DNA from: Alphaproteobacteria bacterium
Lineage (GTDB): Bacteria > Pseudomonadota > Alphaproteobacteria > Thalassobaculales > Thalassobaculaceae
Assembly: GCA_013203465.1 (NCBI GenBank)
Contig: JABMNR010000084.1
Location: 1-63,260 of the forward strand
Length of the DNA stretch: 63,260 bases
Reading direction: 5' to 3'
The notes under the pieces were generated by a model that worked only from the letters and a program-made list of their open reading frames with translations, searched no databases and had not been told where the DNA came from. The stretch's first letter is position 1; the number at the start of each line of letters is the position of its first letter. Shown in pieces: positions 24,793-33,856 of this stretch. The translations under genes and the position numbers were made by a program.

Positions 24793-26534
24793 GCCAGGGA
24801 CCGAACGCCGCCATCCTGTTCGAGCCAAGTGCCTTCGACGCGAAACAGCCCATGGTGAAGGGTCGGCATGTCGCCGGCGCCAGTTTCCTCGATGGCTTCG
24901 TACGGCACGCCGAGGTCGACCGCTATGTCGGTTGCGCGATGCGGCGCGATCATGGGCCGGCCTTCGTGCGGCAGATCCAGGATACGGTGGCGGATACTCC
25001 GGAGTTTGCCGCGCGCCCGATCGATGTGGTGCAGGCGAACGACCCCTTCGCGATCGCGCGCCACGGCTGTCTCCATGTCGCTGACCCATCGCTACCGCGC
25101 TACGCTTGGCGGCGGCGCTATGTCGGCCAGCGCGCGTTCAGTATCACAGGCATCACTCACACCATCAGTAGCGAAAGGGTGATGGAGATGCTTACGGATT
25201 ATCTGATCGCACCGGTGCAGTCTTGGGACGCATTGATCTGTACCTCCGCCTCGGTTCGGGCGGCGGTCCAGCGCATTCAAGACGACATGGCCGCCTATAT
25301 GGAGACGCGAACAGGCGCCTCTCCTAGGCAACCGGCGCAGCTCCCGGTGATTCCGCTTGGTGTGGACGCCGAGCGTTTTGCCTCCCTTGGCAGCAATGAT
25401 GGCGCGGGACAGTTTCTGCGCCAACGACTGGGAATCGCGGAAAACGACATCGCGGTATTGTTTTTCGGTCGGCTCACGCTGCATGCCAAGGCGCATCCAT
25501 CGCCGATGTACCAGGCAATGCAGCGCGCCGCCGACATGGCGCGCCCACATGATGGTGGGCGGCTACACCTGATAATGACCGGGCAATTCAGCAGTGATGG
25601 CATCGAGCGGTATTACCGTGATGCCGTGACGCCACTTTGCCCGGACGTACCGGTGCATTTCGTGGATGGCGCCGATCCTAATCTCGCCGGAGCAAGCTGG
25701 GCAGCCGCCGACATCTTTCTGTCGTTGTCGGACAATATCCAGGAAAGCTTTGGCATCACGCCGGTTGAGGCCATGGCGGCCGGGCTGCCTTGCGTGGTCA
25801 GCGATTGGGACGGCTATCGGGATACCGTCGTGGAAGGTGAGACGGGTTTTCGGGTGCCAAGCTGGTTGCCGCCGGCAGGGGCTGGAGCCGGATTGGCCGC
25901 GAAATACGGTCTTGGAAATATGAGCTACGATCGGTTCATCGGCTACGTCAGCCTTATGACGGCTGTCGAGATCGAGCCCGTGGCCCGCGCGATCGACGCG
26001 CTCGCTCGTGACCCTGGTCGCCGCCGCGCCATGGCGGTAGCGGGCCAGGATCGGGCCCGGACGGTCTATGATTGGTCGGTCATCATTCCCCAGTATCAAG
26101 CGTTATGGGGCGAACTCGCGGCGCGGCGATCCAAAGATGCCGAGAACGCACCGCCTGGGCAACGTGGCGTCAATCCACTTGCGCCTGATCCAGTGAATGT
26201 GTTCGCCGGACATGCGACCGAAACCTTATCCTTCGAGCATCGGATTCGCCGAACCATGACCCTTGGGGAGATCGACTCATTGTTCGACGTTGAGGCCCAT
26301 GTGTACGGCGCCGAGGCGTTTCTTGATCGCAAGATGACGCGAGCCTTGGCGGCCTGTTTCGAGGGGGCGCCGATCTCGGTAAACCAGGCTCTCGAAACCA
26401 TGCCATCAGATCGCAGGGTCGTGGCGGCCAGAACCCTGCTTTGGATGGCGAAGTTCGGCGCGGTGACGTTCGAGGCGCCGAGCGGTGCGGTCGAATCGAA
26501 ACATCAAGCGTCGACGGAAGAGAGTCGATCATGA
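24789..26534 (+). CDS. large family 4 glycosyltransferase
   Basis: A 581-residue GT-B protein. The donor domain shows VLFFGRLTLHAKAHPSPMYQAM, DIFLSLSDNIQESFGITPVEAMAAGLP and the VSDWDGYRDTVVEGETGFRV segment, all typical of family 4. A C-terminal extension of about 130 residues (after ARTVYDWSVIIPQY) is helical and unassigned. The GTG start overlaps the preceding stop, and its own stop overlaps the ATG of the TPR-GT at 26531. A sugar transfer step in the cytoplasm is expected. Confidence 0.85.
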   Translation: MSQGPNAAILFEPSAFDAKQPMVKGRHVAGASFLDGFVRHAEVDRYVGCAMRRDHGPAFVRQIQDTVADTPEFAARPIDVVQANDPFAIARHGCLHVADPSLPRYAWRRRYVGQRAFSITGITHTISSERVMEMLTDYLIAPVQSWDALICTSASVRAAVQRIQDDMAAYMETRTGASPRQPAQLPVIPLGVDAERFASLGSNDGAGQFLRQRLGIAENDIAVLFFGRLTLHAKAHPSPMYQAMQRAADMARPHDGGRLHLIMTGQFSSDGIERYYRDAVTPLCPDVPVHFVDGADPNLAGASWAAADIFLSLSDNIQESFGITPVEAMAAGLPCVVSDWDGYRDTVVEGETGFRVPSWLPPAGAGAGLAAKYGLGNMSYDRFIGYVSLMTAVEIEPVARAIDALARDPGRRRAMAVAGQDRARTVYDWSVIIPQYQALWGELAARRSKDAENAPPGQRGVNPLAPDPVNVFAGHATETLSFEHRIRRTMTLGEIDSLFDVEAHVYGAEAFLDRKMTRALAACFEGAPISVNQALETMPSDRRVVAARTLLWMAKFGAVTFEAPSGAVESKHQASTEESRS

Positions 26535-28267
26535 ACGTTGCCACCATGTCGATGAGCGAGATGGATGCGGCCCTGGTCGAGAAACCGAAGGACTTCACGG
26601 TTCGATCTCAGCGGGCATCGGCACGGCTCACCGCCGGTAATCGTCGCGGCGCCTATGAGGACGCGCAGCAGGCTTTGGCCGACGCGGGCGGAGCGCCGTC
26701 GATCGAGTTGTTGGCGATAGCCAGCCGAATCGCGCTGGCCCTTGGTCGAATCGAAGAGTGCGAGAAGCTCGTGGTCGACGGGCTGAGCCGGGGGCCTTCC
26801 GCGGATGAGTTGCATGGCATTCTTGGCGGCGCTATGCAGCAGGCGAAACGATGGCCGGAGGCCGTGCGCGCCTATGAACGCGCGCTGAACCTCAACCCCT
26901 TCCGGCGCACCTATCGAATTGCGTTGGGTCAAACACTGGAACAGATGAACGATCTGGGCCGGGCCGAGCGTGTCTATCGCCATGGCTTGCACGTCGACGA
27001 CCAATTCGGCGACGCCGCGCTCAATCTCGCGAACTTGTTGCAGCGCCGGGAACGATTCCAAGAGGCCTTGAGCTGGTATCAAAAGGCGATCGCCCTGCTC
27101 GGTCCACAGCCACATATTTACTCAAATATTGGCGCGCTCCACCGCAAGACCCGCAACTACGCGTTAGCGCACCGGGCATACCGTATTTCAGGAACCCTTA
27201 AGCCGGGCGATTCGGGCATGCACTACAATCTGGGGAACTTGCTCCGGGCGGAGGACCGGATTCCCGAAGCCGATGCCGCGTATCGCCGCGCGATCGCGGG
27301 ACGTCCGAAGAACGCGGAATTCCATTGGAATCGGGCGTTGGCGCTTTTGGCCGGCGGTGACTTGGCGAAGGGGTTCCGGGAATACGAGTGGCGCTGGGAG
27401 TACGAGAATTTCCCTTCTCGAAAGCGGTCCTTTTCGCAGCCGATGTGGGAAGGCGGTTCGTTCGACGGTAGGGTTTTGTTGATTCACACCGAGCAGGGGG
27501 TCGGCGATGTTCTGCAATTTATTCGCTTTCTGCCACGCATCGTCGCGTTGAAGGGGAAGACGGGTCGAATTGTGCTGGAATGCCACGACACCTTGATGAC
27601 TCTCCTGAAGGGCTATCCCGGTGTCGACCAGATCATCGAGCGTTTCGCCCCACCACCGGCGTTCGATATGCATCTGCCGTTGTTGTCCGCGCCTCTGGTG
27701 CTCGGCGTCAGCACCTTGGAAGACGTGCAGGCTGACGTGCCGTATCTCCCGATCCCCGATGGCGCGCCGCTCGCAGTCGACGCCGCCGATCCACGTCGGC
27801 TCAAGGTTGGGTTCGTGTTCGGCGGCAATCCGAAATTCTCCAACGATCGGGAACGCTCGACCTCCCTCGACTCGTGGATGCGGCTGTTCGCGGTCAAGGG
27901 AACGCAGTTCTTCTGTCTACAGAAGGGAGACCGCGAGCCCGAGGTCGACAAGACGCCCGAATCGGTCGTCCGCGTGAATACCCTGATTCACGATTTCCGT
28001 GACACCGCCCTGATCATGCGGCAGCTCGACCTAGTGATTACTACCTGCACCTCGGTGGCCCATCTCGCGGGAGCGCTTGGCGTGCCGTTCTGGGTCGTTC
28101 TGTCGCGCAATCCGGATTGGCGCTGGCTGATCGGGCGTGAGGACAGCCCCTGGTACCCGACGGCCCGTCTTTTTCGTCAGGAGAAACCTGGAGAGTGGGA
28201 GGCGGTATTCGCGCGGGTTGAGGCCGCGCTACACGAGTTCGTGGCCATTAACGCTCCCAGCACATGA
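26531..28267 (+). CDS. TPR-containing GT9-like glycosyltransferase (1 of 5)
   Basis: A 578-residue protein. Tetratricopeptide-like helices fill residues about 20-300, with repeat units such as AVRAYERALNLNPFRRTYRIALG and ALSWYQKAIALLG. A GT-B donor-type domain follows, with HTEQGVGDVLQFIRFLPRI, KVGFVFGGNPKFSNDRERS, and ITTCTSVAHLAGALGVPFWVVLSRNPDWRW. Such TPR-GT9-like proteins include the flagellin glycosyltransferase FlmG, where the TPR part recognises the protein. The ATG at 26531 overlaps the GT4 stop; the open frame back to 26441 is ignored. A role in glycosylating the RTX protein is inferred from position. Confidence 0.85.
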   Translation: MNVATMSMSEMDAALVEKPKDFTVRSQRASARLTAGNRRGAYEDAQQALADAGGAPSIELLAIASRIALALGRIEECEKLVVDGLSRGPSADELHGILGGAMQQAKRWPEAVRAYERALNLNPFRRTYRIALGQTLEQMNDLGRAERVYRHGLHVDDQFGDAALNLANLLQRRERFQEALSWYQKAIALLGPQPHIYSNIGALHRKTRNYALAHRAYRISGTLKPGDSGMHYNLGNLLRAEDRIPEADAAYRRAIAGRPKNAEFHWNRALALLAGGDLAKGFREYEWRWEYENFPSRKRSFSQPMWEGGSFDGRVLLIHTEQGVGDVLQFIRFLPRIVALKGKTGRIVLECHDTLMTLLKGYPGVDQIIERFAPPPAFDMHLPLLSAPLVLGVSTLEDVQADVPYLPIPDGAPLAVDAADPRRLKVGFVFGGNPKFSNDRERSTSLDSWMRLFAVKGTQFFCLQKGDREPEVDKTPESVVRVNTLIHDFRDTALIMRQLDLVITTCTSVAHLAGALGVPFWVVLSRNPDWRWLIGREDSPWYPTARLFRQEKPGEWEAVFARVEAALHEFVAINAPST

Positions 28268-29490
28268 TCGGGATAGATGGAGCAATGCCAGGTGGTGGGC
28301 GAACGGCGTTGTTCATCTGGGAGCTTGGGGACGGCCTTGGCCACGTGACCCGCCTGTTGCGAATCGCCGAGGTATTGCGTCAGGACGGCATGCGCTGTCT
28401 GTTCGTTGTGCGAAACGTCGAGATGGCCGGCGCGGTCGTATTGGATCACGGTTTCGGGGTGCTGCAGGCACCAATCGCGCGGATTGAACCGATTCGCGGT
28501 CCCGATTCGAACCAACCCGTCTCCGTCGCCGACATTTTGGGATCGATTGGATTCGCCGATCGTCGGCGTTTGGAGCCGCTGGTCTGCGCTTGGAGCGCGC
28601 TGATCGACGCCGTGGCGCCGGACATCGCGATCACCGACTACGCGCCGACCGCCAATCTGGCGCTGTACGGCGGCCCGGTTCCCGTTCTGGTGATTGGCGA
28701 CGGCTTCACCCTGCCGCCGGTGGACGTTGATCATTTCCTACCGCTGCGAAAGGGCAGGCCCGCGCATGACGAAGGGCGGTTGGCGGCGGTGGTGACCGAA
28801 GTTCAGGCCGCCCGGGCGCGGCCGGCGCCAGCGCATCTGCCACTTCTGTTCGCCGGCGACCAGCATTTCGTGGTGACCTTGCCGGAACTCGACGCGTGGT
28901 CGGCGTACCGCTCCCGTCAAGCCATCGGCCCGATCGCGCCGCCGCTGGCGCCCGCTTCGGGTACGCCGACCATGAGCTACTTCGCGTATCTCTCGGCGGA
29001 TTATCCGTATATCGACCGGGTGCTCGCGGGGTTGGTGGAATCCGGGCGGTCCGGCTCGGTTTTCCTGCGCGATTCGACGGCCACCCAGCGCGAGGCATGG
29101 CGTGGCAAGGGGCTGGTGATCCACGATCAACCGCAAGACCTCGCCGAGGTTGCCGAATCGACGGCGACCATTATTCATCATGGCGGCATCGGAACCAGCG
29201 AGGCGGTGCTGGCGTTGGGGCGTACACACCTGCTGGTGCCGCGGCATTTCGAGCAATTCGCCAACGCTGATCGCTTGGGGCGTCTGGGTGTTGCCGTGGC
29301 ATTGCGTAGCGGAGGCAAGTTTGGGTCCTCCGACCTGGGCCGGGCGTTGGAAGCCGCAGAAATCGTGCAGCGCCGATCACGCGCGGCGACTGTCGCCGCG
29401 ACCCTTGCCAGCCGACCCGCCAACGCGTTACACACCGCAATAGCAGCGTGTCGGGCGTTGTTGGGGGCACAAAAAGACCGGGGCTGTTAA
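28264..29490 (+). CDS. UDP-glycosyltransferase-like protein (MGT/GT1-GT28 type)
   Basis: A 408-residue GT-B protein. The N-terminal acceptor domain starts with LFIWELGDGLGHVTRLLRIAEVL. The C-terminal domain has IIHHGGIGTSEAVLALGRTHLLVPRHFEQFANADRL, the classic HxGGxGT donor-phosphate motif of macroside/UDP-glycosyltransferases and MurG relatives. The ATG overlaps the TPR-GT stop by 4 bases; an inner ATG at 28285 is an alternative. It is the last gene before the RTX promoter region. Confidence 0.87.
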   Translation: MIGIDGAMPGGGRTALFIWELGDGLGHVTRLLRIAEVLRQDGMRCLFVVRNVEMAGAVVLDHGFGVLQAPIARIEPIRGPDSNQPVSVADILGSIGFADRRRLEPLVCAWSALIDAVAPDIAITDYAPTANLALYGGPVPVLVIGDGFTLPPVDVDHFLPLRKGRPAHDEGRLAAVVTEVQAARARPAPAHLPLLFAGDQHFVVTLPELDAWSAYRSRQAIGPIAPPLAPASGTPTMSYFAYLSADYPYIDRVLAGLVESGRSGSVFLRDSTATQREAWRGKGLVIHDQPQDLAEVAESTATIIHHGGIGTSEAVLALGRTHLLVPRHFEQFANADRLGRLGVAVALRSGGKFGSSDLGRALEAAEIVQRRSRAATVAATLASRPANALHTAIAACRALLGAQKDRGC

Positions 29491-29497
29491 CCCGGTC
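29476..29497 (-). terminator. hairpin with T-tract on the minus strand
   Basis: GACCGGG (29476-29482) pairs with CCCGGTC (29491-29497) around an 8-base loop containing the stop codon of the glycosyltransferase. On the minus strand the stem is followed by five T's (29475-29471), the form of an intrinsic terminator; on the plus strand there is no T-tract. It could stop antisense transcripts, or be a weak structure at the end of the plus-strand operon. Confidence 0.4.
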
Positions 29498-29587
29498 GGG
29501 GTCCGAGAGCCTTGTGGCAGAAATGTCACATCAAGGTTTGGGTTCCCGCTAACATCCACTGACTAAGCGATTTTCCGTTTACGCCGC

Positions 29588-29617
29588 TTGCATCGCCCGG
29601 ATCACCTGCTGTAAAAC
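29588..29617 (+). promoter_or_regulatory. candidate promoter of the RTX gene
   Basis: TTGCAT (29588-29593) and TAAAAC (29612-29617) are separated by 18 bases, a usable sigma-70-type pair in the 267-base gap before the RTX gene. The leader would be about 130 bases long. The rest of the gap (29498-29757) holds no gene that I can support. Confidence 0.4.
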
Positions 29618-29683
29618 GCTTCAGTCCTCCCTGGATGCTGCCTGGCGCTGTTTGCGTGGGAACGCGGTCTGACAGGGGAGGGT

Positions 29684-29707
29684 GCTGGTCGTCTTCGGCC
29701 GATCAGC
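29684..29707 (+). promoter_or_regulatory. leader hairpin before RTX gene
   Basis: GCTGGTCG (29684-29691) pairs with CGATCAGC (29700-29707), with one G-U pair; the loop region contains TTCG. It ends 50 bases before the ATG. A short stable 5' stem of this kind could protect an abundant mRNA. It is followed by an ideal AGGAG at 29745-29749. Confidence 0.4.
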
Positions 29708-29757
29708 ATCGTTCTGACGCACACACGCTCTGTAGGGAGACTTTAGGAGTTACAACG

Positions 29758-31350
29758 ATGGCGAATATTACTGGCACAACCTCCAGCGAGATACTCACGG
29801 GTACCGCCAGCGCCGACGTGATCTCCGCGCTGGCCGGTTCGGATACGGTGAGCGCGCTTGATGGCGCGGATCTGATCTATGGTAATCAGGGCGGTGACGT
29901 GGTGACCGCCGCGGCTGGCGCCGATACGGTGTTCGGTGGTCAGGACGGTGACTCGATCTCCGGCGGCTCTTCTGCCGACGTTCTGTATGGCAACTTGGGC
30001 AATGACATCCTGTTCGGCAATGACGACGGTGATACCCTCTACGGTGGTCAAGGTAACGACACACTGTCGGGCGGAGCGTCTTCCGACGTTCTGTTTGGTA
30101 ACCTCGGCAACGACGTTCTGGTGAATTCCACGGGAGCGACGACGATATACGGTGGTGACGGAAACGACACCATCACGAACAACGCCGGAAGCACCGGCCT
30201 TGTCTACGGCAACGTCGGCAATGATGTTGTTTCTGGCGGAGCTGGTGCTGACAGCATCTTCGGCGGTCAGGGCAACGATATCGCCTCGGGCGGCGACGGT
30301 GCCGATCTTGTGTACGGTAACCTTGGTGCCGATACGCTGCGTGGCGCTACTGGTGCTGATGTTCTGTACGGTGGTCAGGGTAACGACGTGCTGACAGGTG
30401 GCGACAGCAATGACGCGCTGTTCGGCAATCTCGGTAACGATGCTCTGTCGGGCGGTTCCGGTGCTGACACGCTTGTTGGCGGTGACGGCAACGATACCTT
30501 GGTCTCAGGTAATGAAAACGACGTGTTGTCCGCTGGTGCCGGTAACGACAGCCTTTCTATCGGCGACGGTCAAAACACGCTGTATGGTGGCGATGGGGAT
30601 GACTCATTGGTCGCCGGTGCCGGTTCCGTTCAGGCAAACATCCTGTACGGTGGATCGGGTAATGATTTGATTGGCTTCACTGGACACGGCAGCACGGCCA
30701 ATGCGGCCACCGCTCAAATTCTGTATGGCGGTGACGGTAATGACAGTTTGTTCGGTGGCACGCAGTTGCAAATCCGCGCGTTCGGCGGCTCCGGCGACGA
30801 CTCGATTGTCGGTGCCTCTATCAACGACTTGCTATCCGGTGGTGATGGTAACGACACGATCCGGGCCGGTACGGGTACGGATTCGCTCTTCGGCGGCGGC
30901 GGCAATGATCTGTTGTCCGGTGGCGATGGCGGGAGTGATTTGATCTCTGGCGGCGACGGTGTCGACTCGATCAACGGTGACGTGGCATCGCTTGGTGGTG
31001 ACGACAGCTTGATCGGCGGTGACGGTGCCGACCGGTTCGTGCTCGGCCAAGTTTCCGCTGCGACTGCCGATGCTTTGTCGGCGGCAGCTCGTTCGCTCTT
31101 TGATCTGATCGTCGATTTCCAAGACGGTTCAGACCGGATCCAGCTGCTTACTGGTATCATCTCTAGTGGTACCAGCCCGTCGATTGCCTTTGGCACGGTT
31201 GCTGGATCTAACGCCTCGATCGTGTACTCGACGTTGGATAATGGCCAGCTGTTGGTCCAGATCAACGGCTCCGGTTCGGACGACTATCTCGCGATCCGTG
31301 TCGCGGGCGTGTCGACGGTCGACATCAACGACTTCGAGTTCCTCAGTTAA
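29758..31350 (+). CDS. RTX (hemolysin-type calcium-binding repeat) secreted protein
   Basis: A 530-residue, cysteine-free, acidic, Gly/Asp/Asn-rich protein built mainly from GGxGxDxLx-type nonapeptides (residues about 20-430), which bind calcium as a parallel beta-roll after export. A repeat-free C-terminal part (about 440-530) ends [10 protein letters not shown], an aliphatic-acidic tail like type I secretion signals. No N-terminal signal peptide. An AGGAG site precedes the ATG at 29758; the frame upstream to 29635 is leader. The gene has its own candidate promoter and terminator, so it is probably monocistronic and highly expressed. A type I ABC/HlyD pair lies 9 kb downstream. Possibly an S-layer or matrix protein, and probably a substrate for local glycosylation (inference). 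Confidence 0.92.
   Translation: MANITGTTSSEILTGTASADVISALAGSDTVSALDGADLIYGNQGGDVVTAAAGADTVFGGQDGDSISGGSSADVLYGNLGNDILFGNDDGDTLYGGQGNDTLSGGASSDVLFGNLGNDVLVNSTGATTIYGGDGNDTITNNAGSTGLVYGNVGNDVVSGGAGADSIFGGQGNDIASGGDGADLVYGNLGADTLRGATGADVLYGGQGNDVLTGGDSNDALFGNLGNDALSGGSGADTLVGGDGNDTLVSGNENDVLSAGAGNDSLSIGDGQNTLYGGDGDDSLVAGAGSVQANILYGGSGNDLIGFTGHGSTANAATAQILYGGDGNDSLFGGTQLQIRAFGGSGDDSIVGASINDLLSGGDGNDTIRAGTGTDSLFGGGGNDLLSGGDGGSDLISGGDGVDSINGDVASLGGDDSLIGGDGADRFVLGQVSAATADALSAAARSLFDLIVDFQDGSDRIQLLTGIISSGTSPSIAFGTVAGSNASIVYSTLDNGQLLVQINGSGSDDYLAIRVAGVSTVDINDFEFLS
29872..30531 (+). repeat. 108-bp (36-residue) higher-order repeat within RTX gene
   Basis: Four nonapeptides form a 36-residue unit of pattern [Y/F]GN.G.D - ..GG.G.D - [Y/F]GG.G.D - SGG...D. 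YGN-type positions fall at residues 41, 77, 113, 150, 186 and 222. The FGGQ/YGG-type positions fall at 59, 95, 131, 168, 204 and 240. Spacing is 36 in every step except one of 37. Six cycles are seen, then the pattern decays. Confidence 0.85.
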
Positions 31351-31370
31351 GTCTGTCGCATACGAACATC

Positions 31371-31406
31371 GAAGGAGGGCGCCTGGGAAACCGGGCGCCT
31401 TCTTTT
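31371..31406 (+). terminator. Rho-independent terminator after RTX gene
   Basis: A long stem (GAAGGAGGGCGCCTGG with CCGGGCGCCTTCTTTT, allowing G-U pairs) closes on a GAAA loop and runs into TTCTTTTC. It starts 20 bases after the RTX stop. This is the strongest intrinsic terminator that I noticed in the window, and it separates the RTX gene from the following TPR-GT. Confidence 0.85.
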
Positions 31407-31456
31407 CATCTAAAGCGCATAGTTGCCTGTTTTCCCGACGCTTCCATCTGGTTGAT

Positions 31457-33856
31457 ATGACGTCTCCCGAAGCGGTAGGGCCCTCGATCTCCCCTAGCCA
31501 GGTTCACGCACTGGATTACCTCGATTCGTTGCGCCATCCGGCGGATGTTGCCGCCTGGACACGACTGGCTGTTCGCTCTCTCGGGCGCGAACCTCTGCGA
31601 TCCGAAAAATGGTTTCGTCGGACGGTTGTCCTCAGCGGAGACCGCGACACGCGATGCACCGTCAACCACGCCATGGCCTTGGAGCATCTTGGGCACGCGG
31701 ATAGGGCGGAGGCGGCATATCGAGAGGCTGTAACGGTAGAACCCGGCGATTCGCGTGCTTGGACGCGGTTGCTGGGGCTACTGATCAAGCGTGGCGACAC
31801 GGATGCAATTCTGGATCTTGTCACCGATGAGGCCTCGGTCGGTTTGCTATCGGCGGAAACCGCCTGGACCTTTGGAGCTCATATCTCTCGAATAAATGGT
31901 GCCGAACGAGCGGCGGTCACGTTGCTTGGTGTTGCCGTTCGAGCTAGTGAGGATTGGGTGGAGCCGGCGCTCGGGTTACTCGTGCGGCTTTGTGATTCTG
32001 ATAAACCAGACGATCCTTATATTGAATCCTGGGCCAAACGTCGTCTTCTGCTGGCACCGCTTGACGATGCCGCGATGGCACATGTCGCCCATGCCTATGC
32101 CGAGCGCGGGCGCAAGGTTCGAAGCGCAGCATGGCTTTGCCATCGTGCGGTCACGGTGCCGGATAACACCCACTACCGCGACACCGCGGCGGAACGCGCC
32201 TACGAGGTGAAATGGCCCCGTCACGCGATCGCTCAAATGCTGCGCCAATTCATCGACCATCCAAACGCTCTCGATTTGATCGACCGGATCGTGGAATTGT
32301 ATCCGGACTGCGGCTGGACGGACCGCGGTGTTGCCTGGGCGCAGCAGATCCTTGCAACCGATCCGGCACAGCCTCAAATCTGGGACGCGATGTTGCGGTT
32401 GTTGAAGGGGCTCGAGGCTTACGATGTGGTGGATGTTGCCTGGGTAGAAGCCATCAAGAAGTTCCCTGATATATCGATCCTCCACTACAACCGCGGGATT
32501 TCCTATCACAACCGCCTGGAGCACGAAACGGCACGGCGATCCATGTACCGTGCCGTGATATTGAATCCGCAATACGACAGGGCGTTAAACGGGTTGGGGC
32601 TGACGTATGGCTCGCAAGAAGACAACATTCGCGCCGCATACTGGACACGGCGGGCGAACGTTGTCGCACCCTATGAGGGAACATATTACTTGAACCTGGG
32701 CGCTTACTATCGAACGTTGGCGCGGTTTCCCGAGGCACTTCGCTGTCTCGACAAGGCGGTCGCGCTGTCGCCGGCCGAGGGTATACGCGCGTCCGCGGCA
32801 TTTAACGCGGGAATGGCCCGTATCATGCTCGGCGAGACTGAAAAAGGGTTCCGGCAAATAGAGGCGCGTTGGGCAACACCAAACTTTCCATCGCCCAAAC
32901 GCAATATTCATAAGAAAATCTGGCGTGGTCCGATCGAATGTCCAAATGCCGCATTAATAGCCTACATGGAGCAGGGGCTCGGCGACGAGGTTATGTACGC
33001 ATGGTACATTCCCTATCTGCTTGCGGACACGAGCCGCTTGGTCGTCGACTGCGACCCTCGGCTCGTTGACATTCTCGCGCGCACTTTTCCGGCGGCGGAG
33101 TTCGTTCCTCGATCTCGCCAAGGTGATCCGCTTCTCAGGGATCCTCATATCCATTGGAAAACGCCTATTGGGCACGTTCCACAGTACTATACTGTCGAAA
33201 CAAAGTCCGTTGCCCTAACAATACCAAGAGAATTTCGACGATCTCTCCCGCGCCGCACGGACGGATATCTGAAACCAGATCCCAGTCGCCTCGCGTATTG
33301 GAGGGCTGAATTCGCGAAACGGTATGGTGATCGGCCGTTGATCGCGGTGTCATGGCGCAGCAAGATTCATAGCCGGATACGTGACCAGCAATACATGACG
33401 GTTGAGGAGATCGCTCGGTCAGTCGCCCCTGGTTCCGTCGTGGTGAACCTACAATACTCGACGATCGACGACGAGGTGTCCGAGTGGCGGCTCGAAGCTG
33501 AACGTCGTGGGTTTTCGTTTGAGCCGATGTCCGAAATCGACCTGACCGACGATCTGGAGGATATTTTCGCGATCTTGCAGGTGGTCGACTATACGGTATC
33601 GACTCTCATTTCGTTGGCGTGGATGTCGGGGGCGGTCGGCACGCCGACCCTGGTGTTTCGCACGTCCTGGGAAGGTCGGTTGTGGCATCAGCAGGGCTTC
33701 GATTTCGTGCCCTGGCAGCCATCCATGCGACTGTTCTTCAAGACGCCACACGAGACGTGGGATGATCCCATCGAGCGTTTGCGCGACGCCCTGGCGGCCC
33801 TGATCGAACGAGATAACGATGAACGAAGCGATAAGGCCAAAGGGGTTGATGCGTGA
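31457..33856 (+). CDS. TPR-containing GT9-like glycosyltransferase (2 of 5, largest)
   Basis: A 799-residue protein. The first 490 residues are helical TPR-like repeats, with clear units such as ALEHLGHADRAEAAYREAVTV and NLGAYYRTLARFPEALRCLD. The GT-B domain has AYMEQGLGDEVMYAWYIPYL, ALIAVSWRSKIHSRIRD-like WRSK and YTVSTLISLAWMSGAVGTPTLVF. The start is the ATG at 31457 (MTSPEA), placed after the RTX terminator; the frame upstream overlaps the RTX gene and is discarded. There is no strong ribosome-binding site. It is the first gene downstream of the RTX gene, so RTX glycosylation is a reasonable guess. Confidence 0.85.
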   Translation: MTSPEAVGPSISPSQVHALDYLDSLRHPADVAAWTRLAVRSLGREPLRSEKWFRRTVVLSGDRDTRCTVNHAMALEHLGHADRAEAAYREAVTVEPGDSRAWTRLLGLLIKRGDTDAILDLVTDEASVGLLSAETAWTFGAHISRINGAERAAVTLLGVAVRASEDWVEPALGLLVRLCDSDKPDDPYIESWAKRRLLLAPLDDAAMAHVAHAYAERGRKVRSAAWLCHRAVTVPDNTHYRDTAAERAYEVKWPRHAIAQMLRQFIDHPNALDLIDRIVELYPDCGWTDRGVAWAQQILATDPAQPQIWDAMLRLLKGLEAYDVVDVAWVEAIKKFPDISILHYNRGISYHNRLEHETARRSMYRAVILNPQYDRALNGLGLTYGSQEDNIRAAYWTRRANVVAPYEGTYYLNLGAYYRTLARFPEALRCLDKAVALSPAEGIRASAAFNAGMARIMLGETEKGFRQIEARWATPNFPSPKRNIHKKIWRGPIECPNAALIAYMEQGLGDEVMYAWYIPYLLADTSRLVVDCDPRLVDILARTFPAAEFVPRSRQGDPLLRDPHIHWKTPIGHVPQYYTVETKSVALTIPREFRRSLPRRTDGYLKPDPSRLAYWRAEFAKRYGDRPLIAVSWRSKIHSRIRDQQYMTVEEIARSVAPGSVVVNLQYSTIDDEVSEWRLEAERRGFSFEPMSEIDLTDDLEDIFAILQVVDYTVSTLISLAWMSGAVGTPTLVFRTSWEGRLWHQQGFDFVPWQPSMRLFFKTPHETWDDPIERLRDALAALIERDNDERSDKAKGVDA

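Noticed and set aside
29872-30960. Regular DNA repeats that could suggest a CRISPR array or satellite
   Set aside because: The repeats are in frame, code for RTX nonapeptides and vary at third positions; there are no unique spacers.
31166-31456. Upstream extension of the TPR-GT frame into the RTX gene
   Set aside because: It would overlap the RTX coding end and cross a strong terminator; the ATG at 31457 gives a normal protein.
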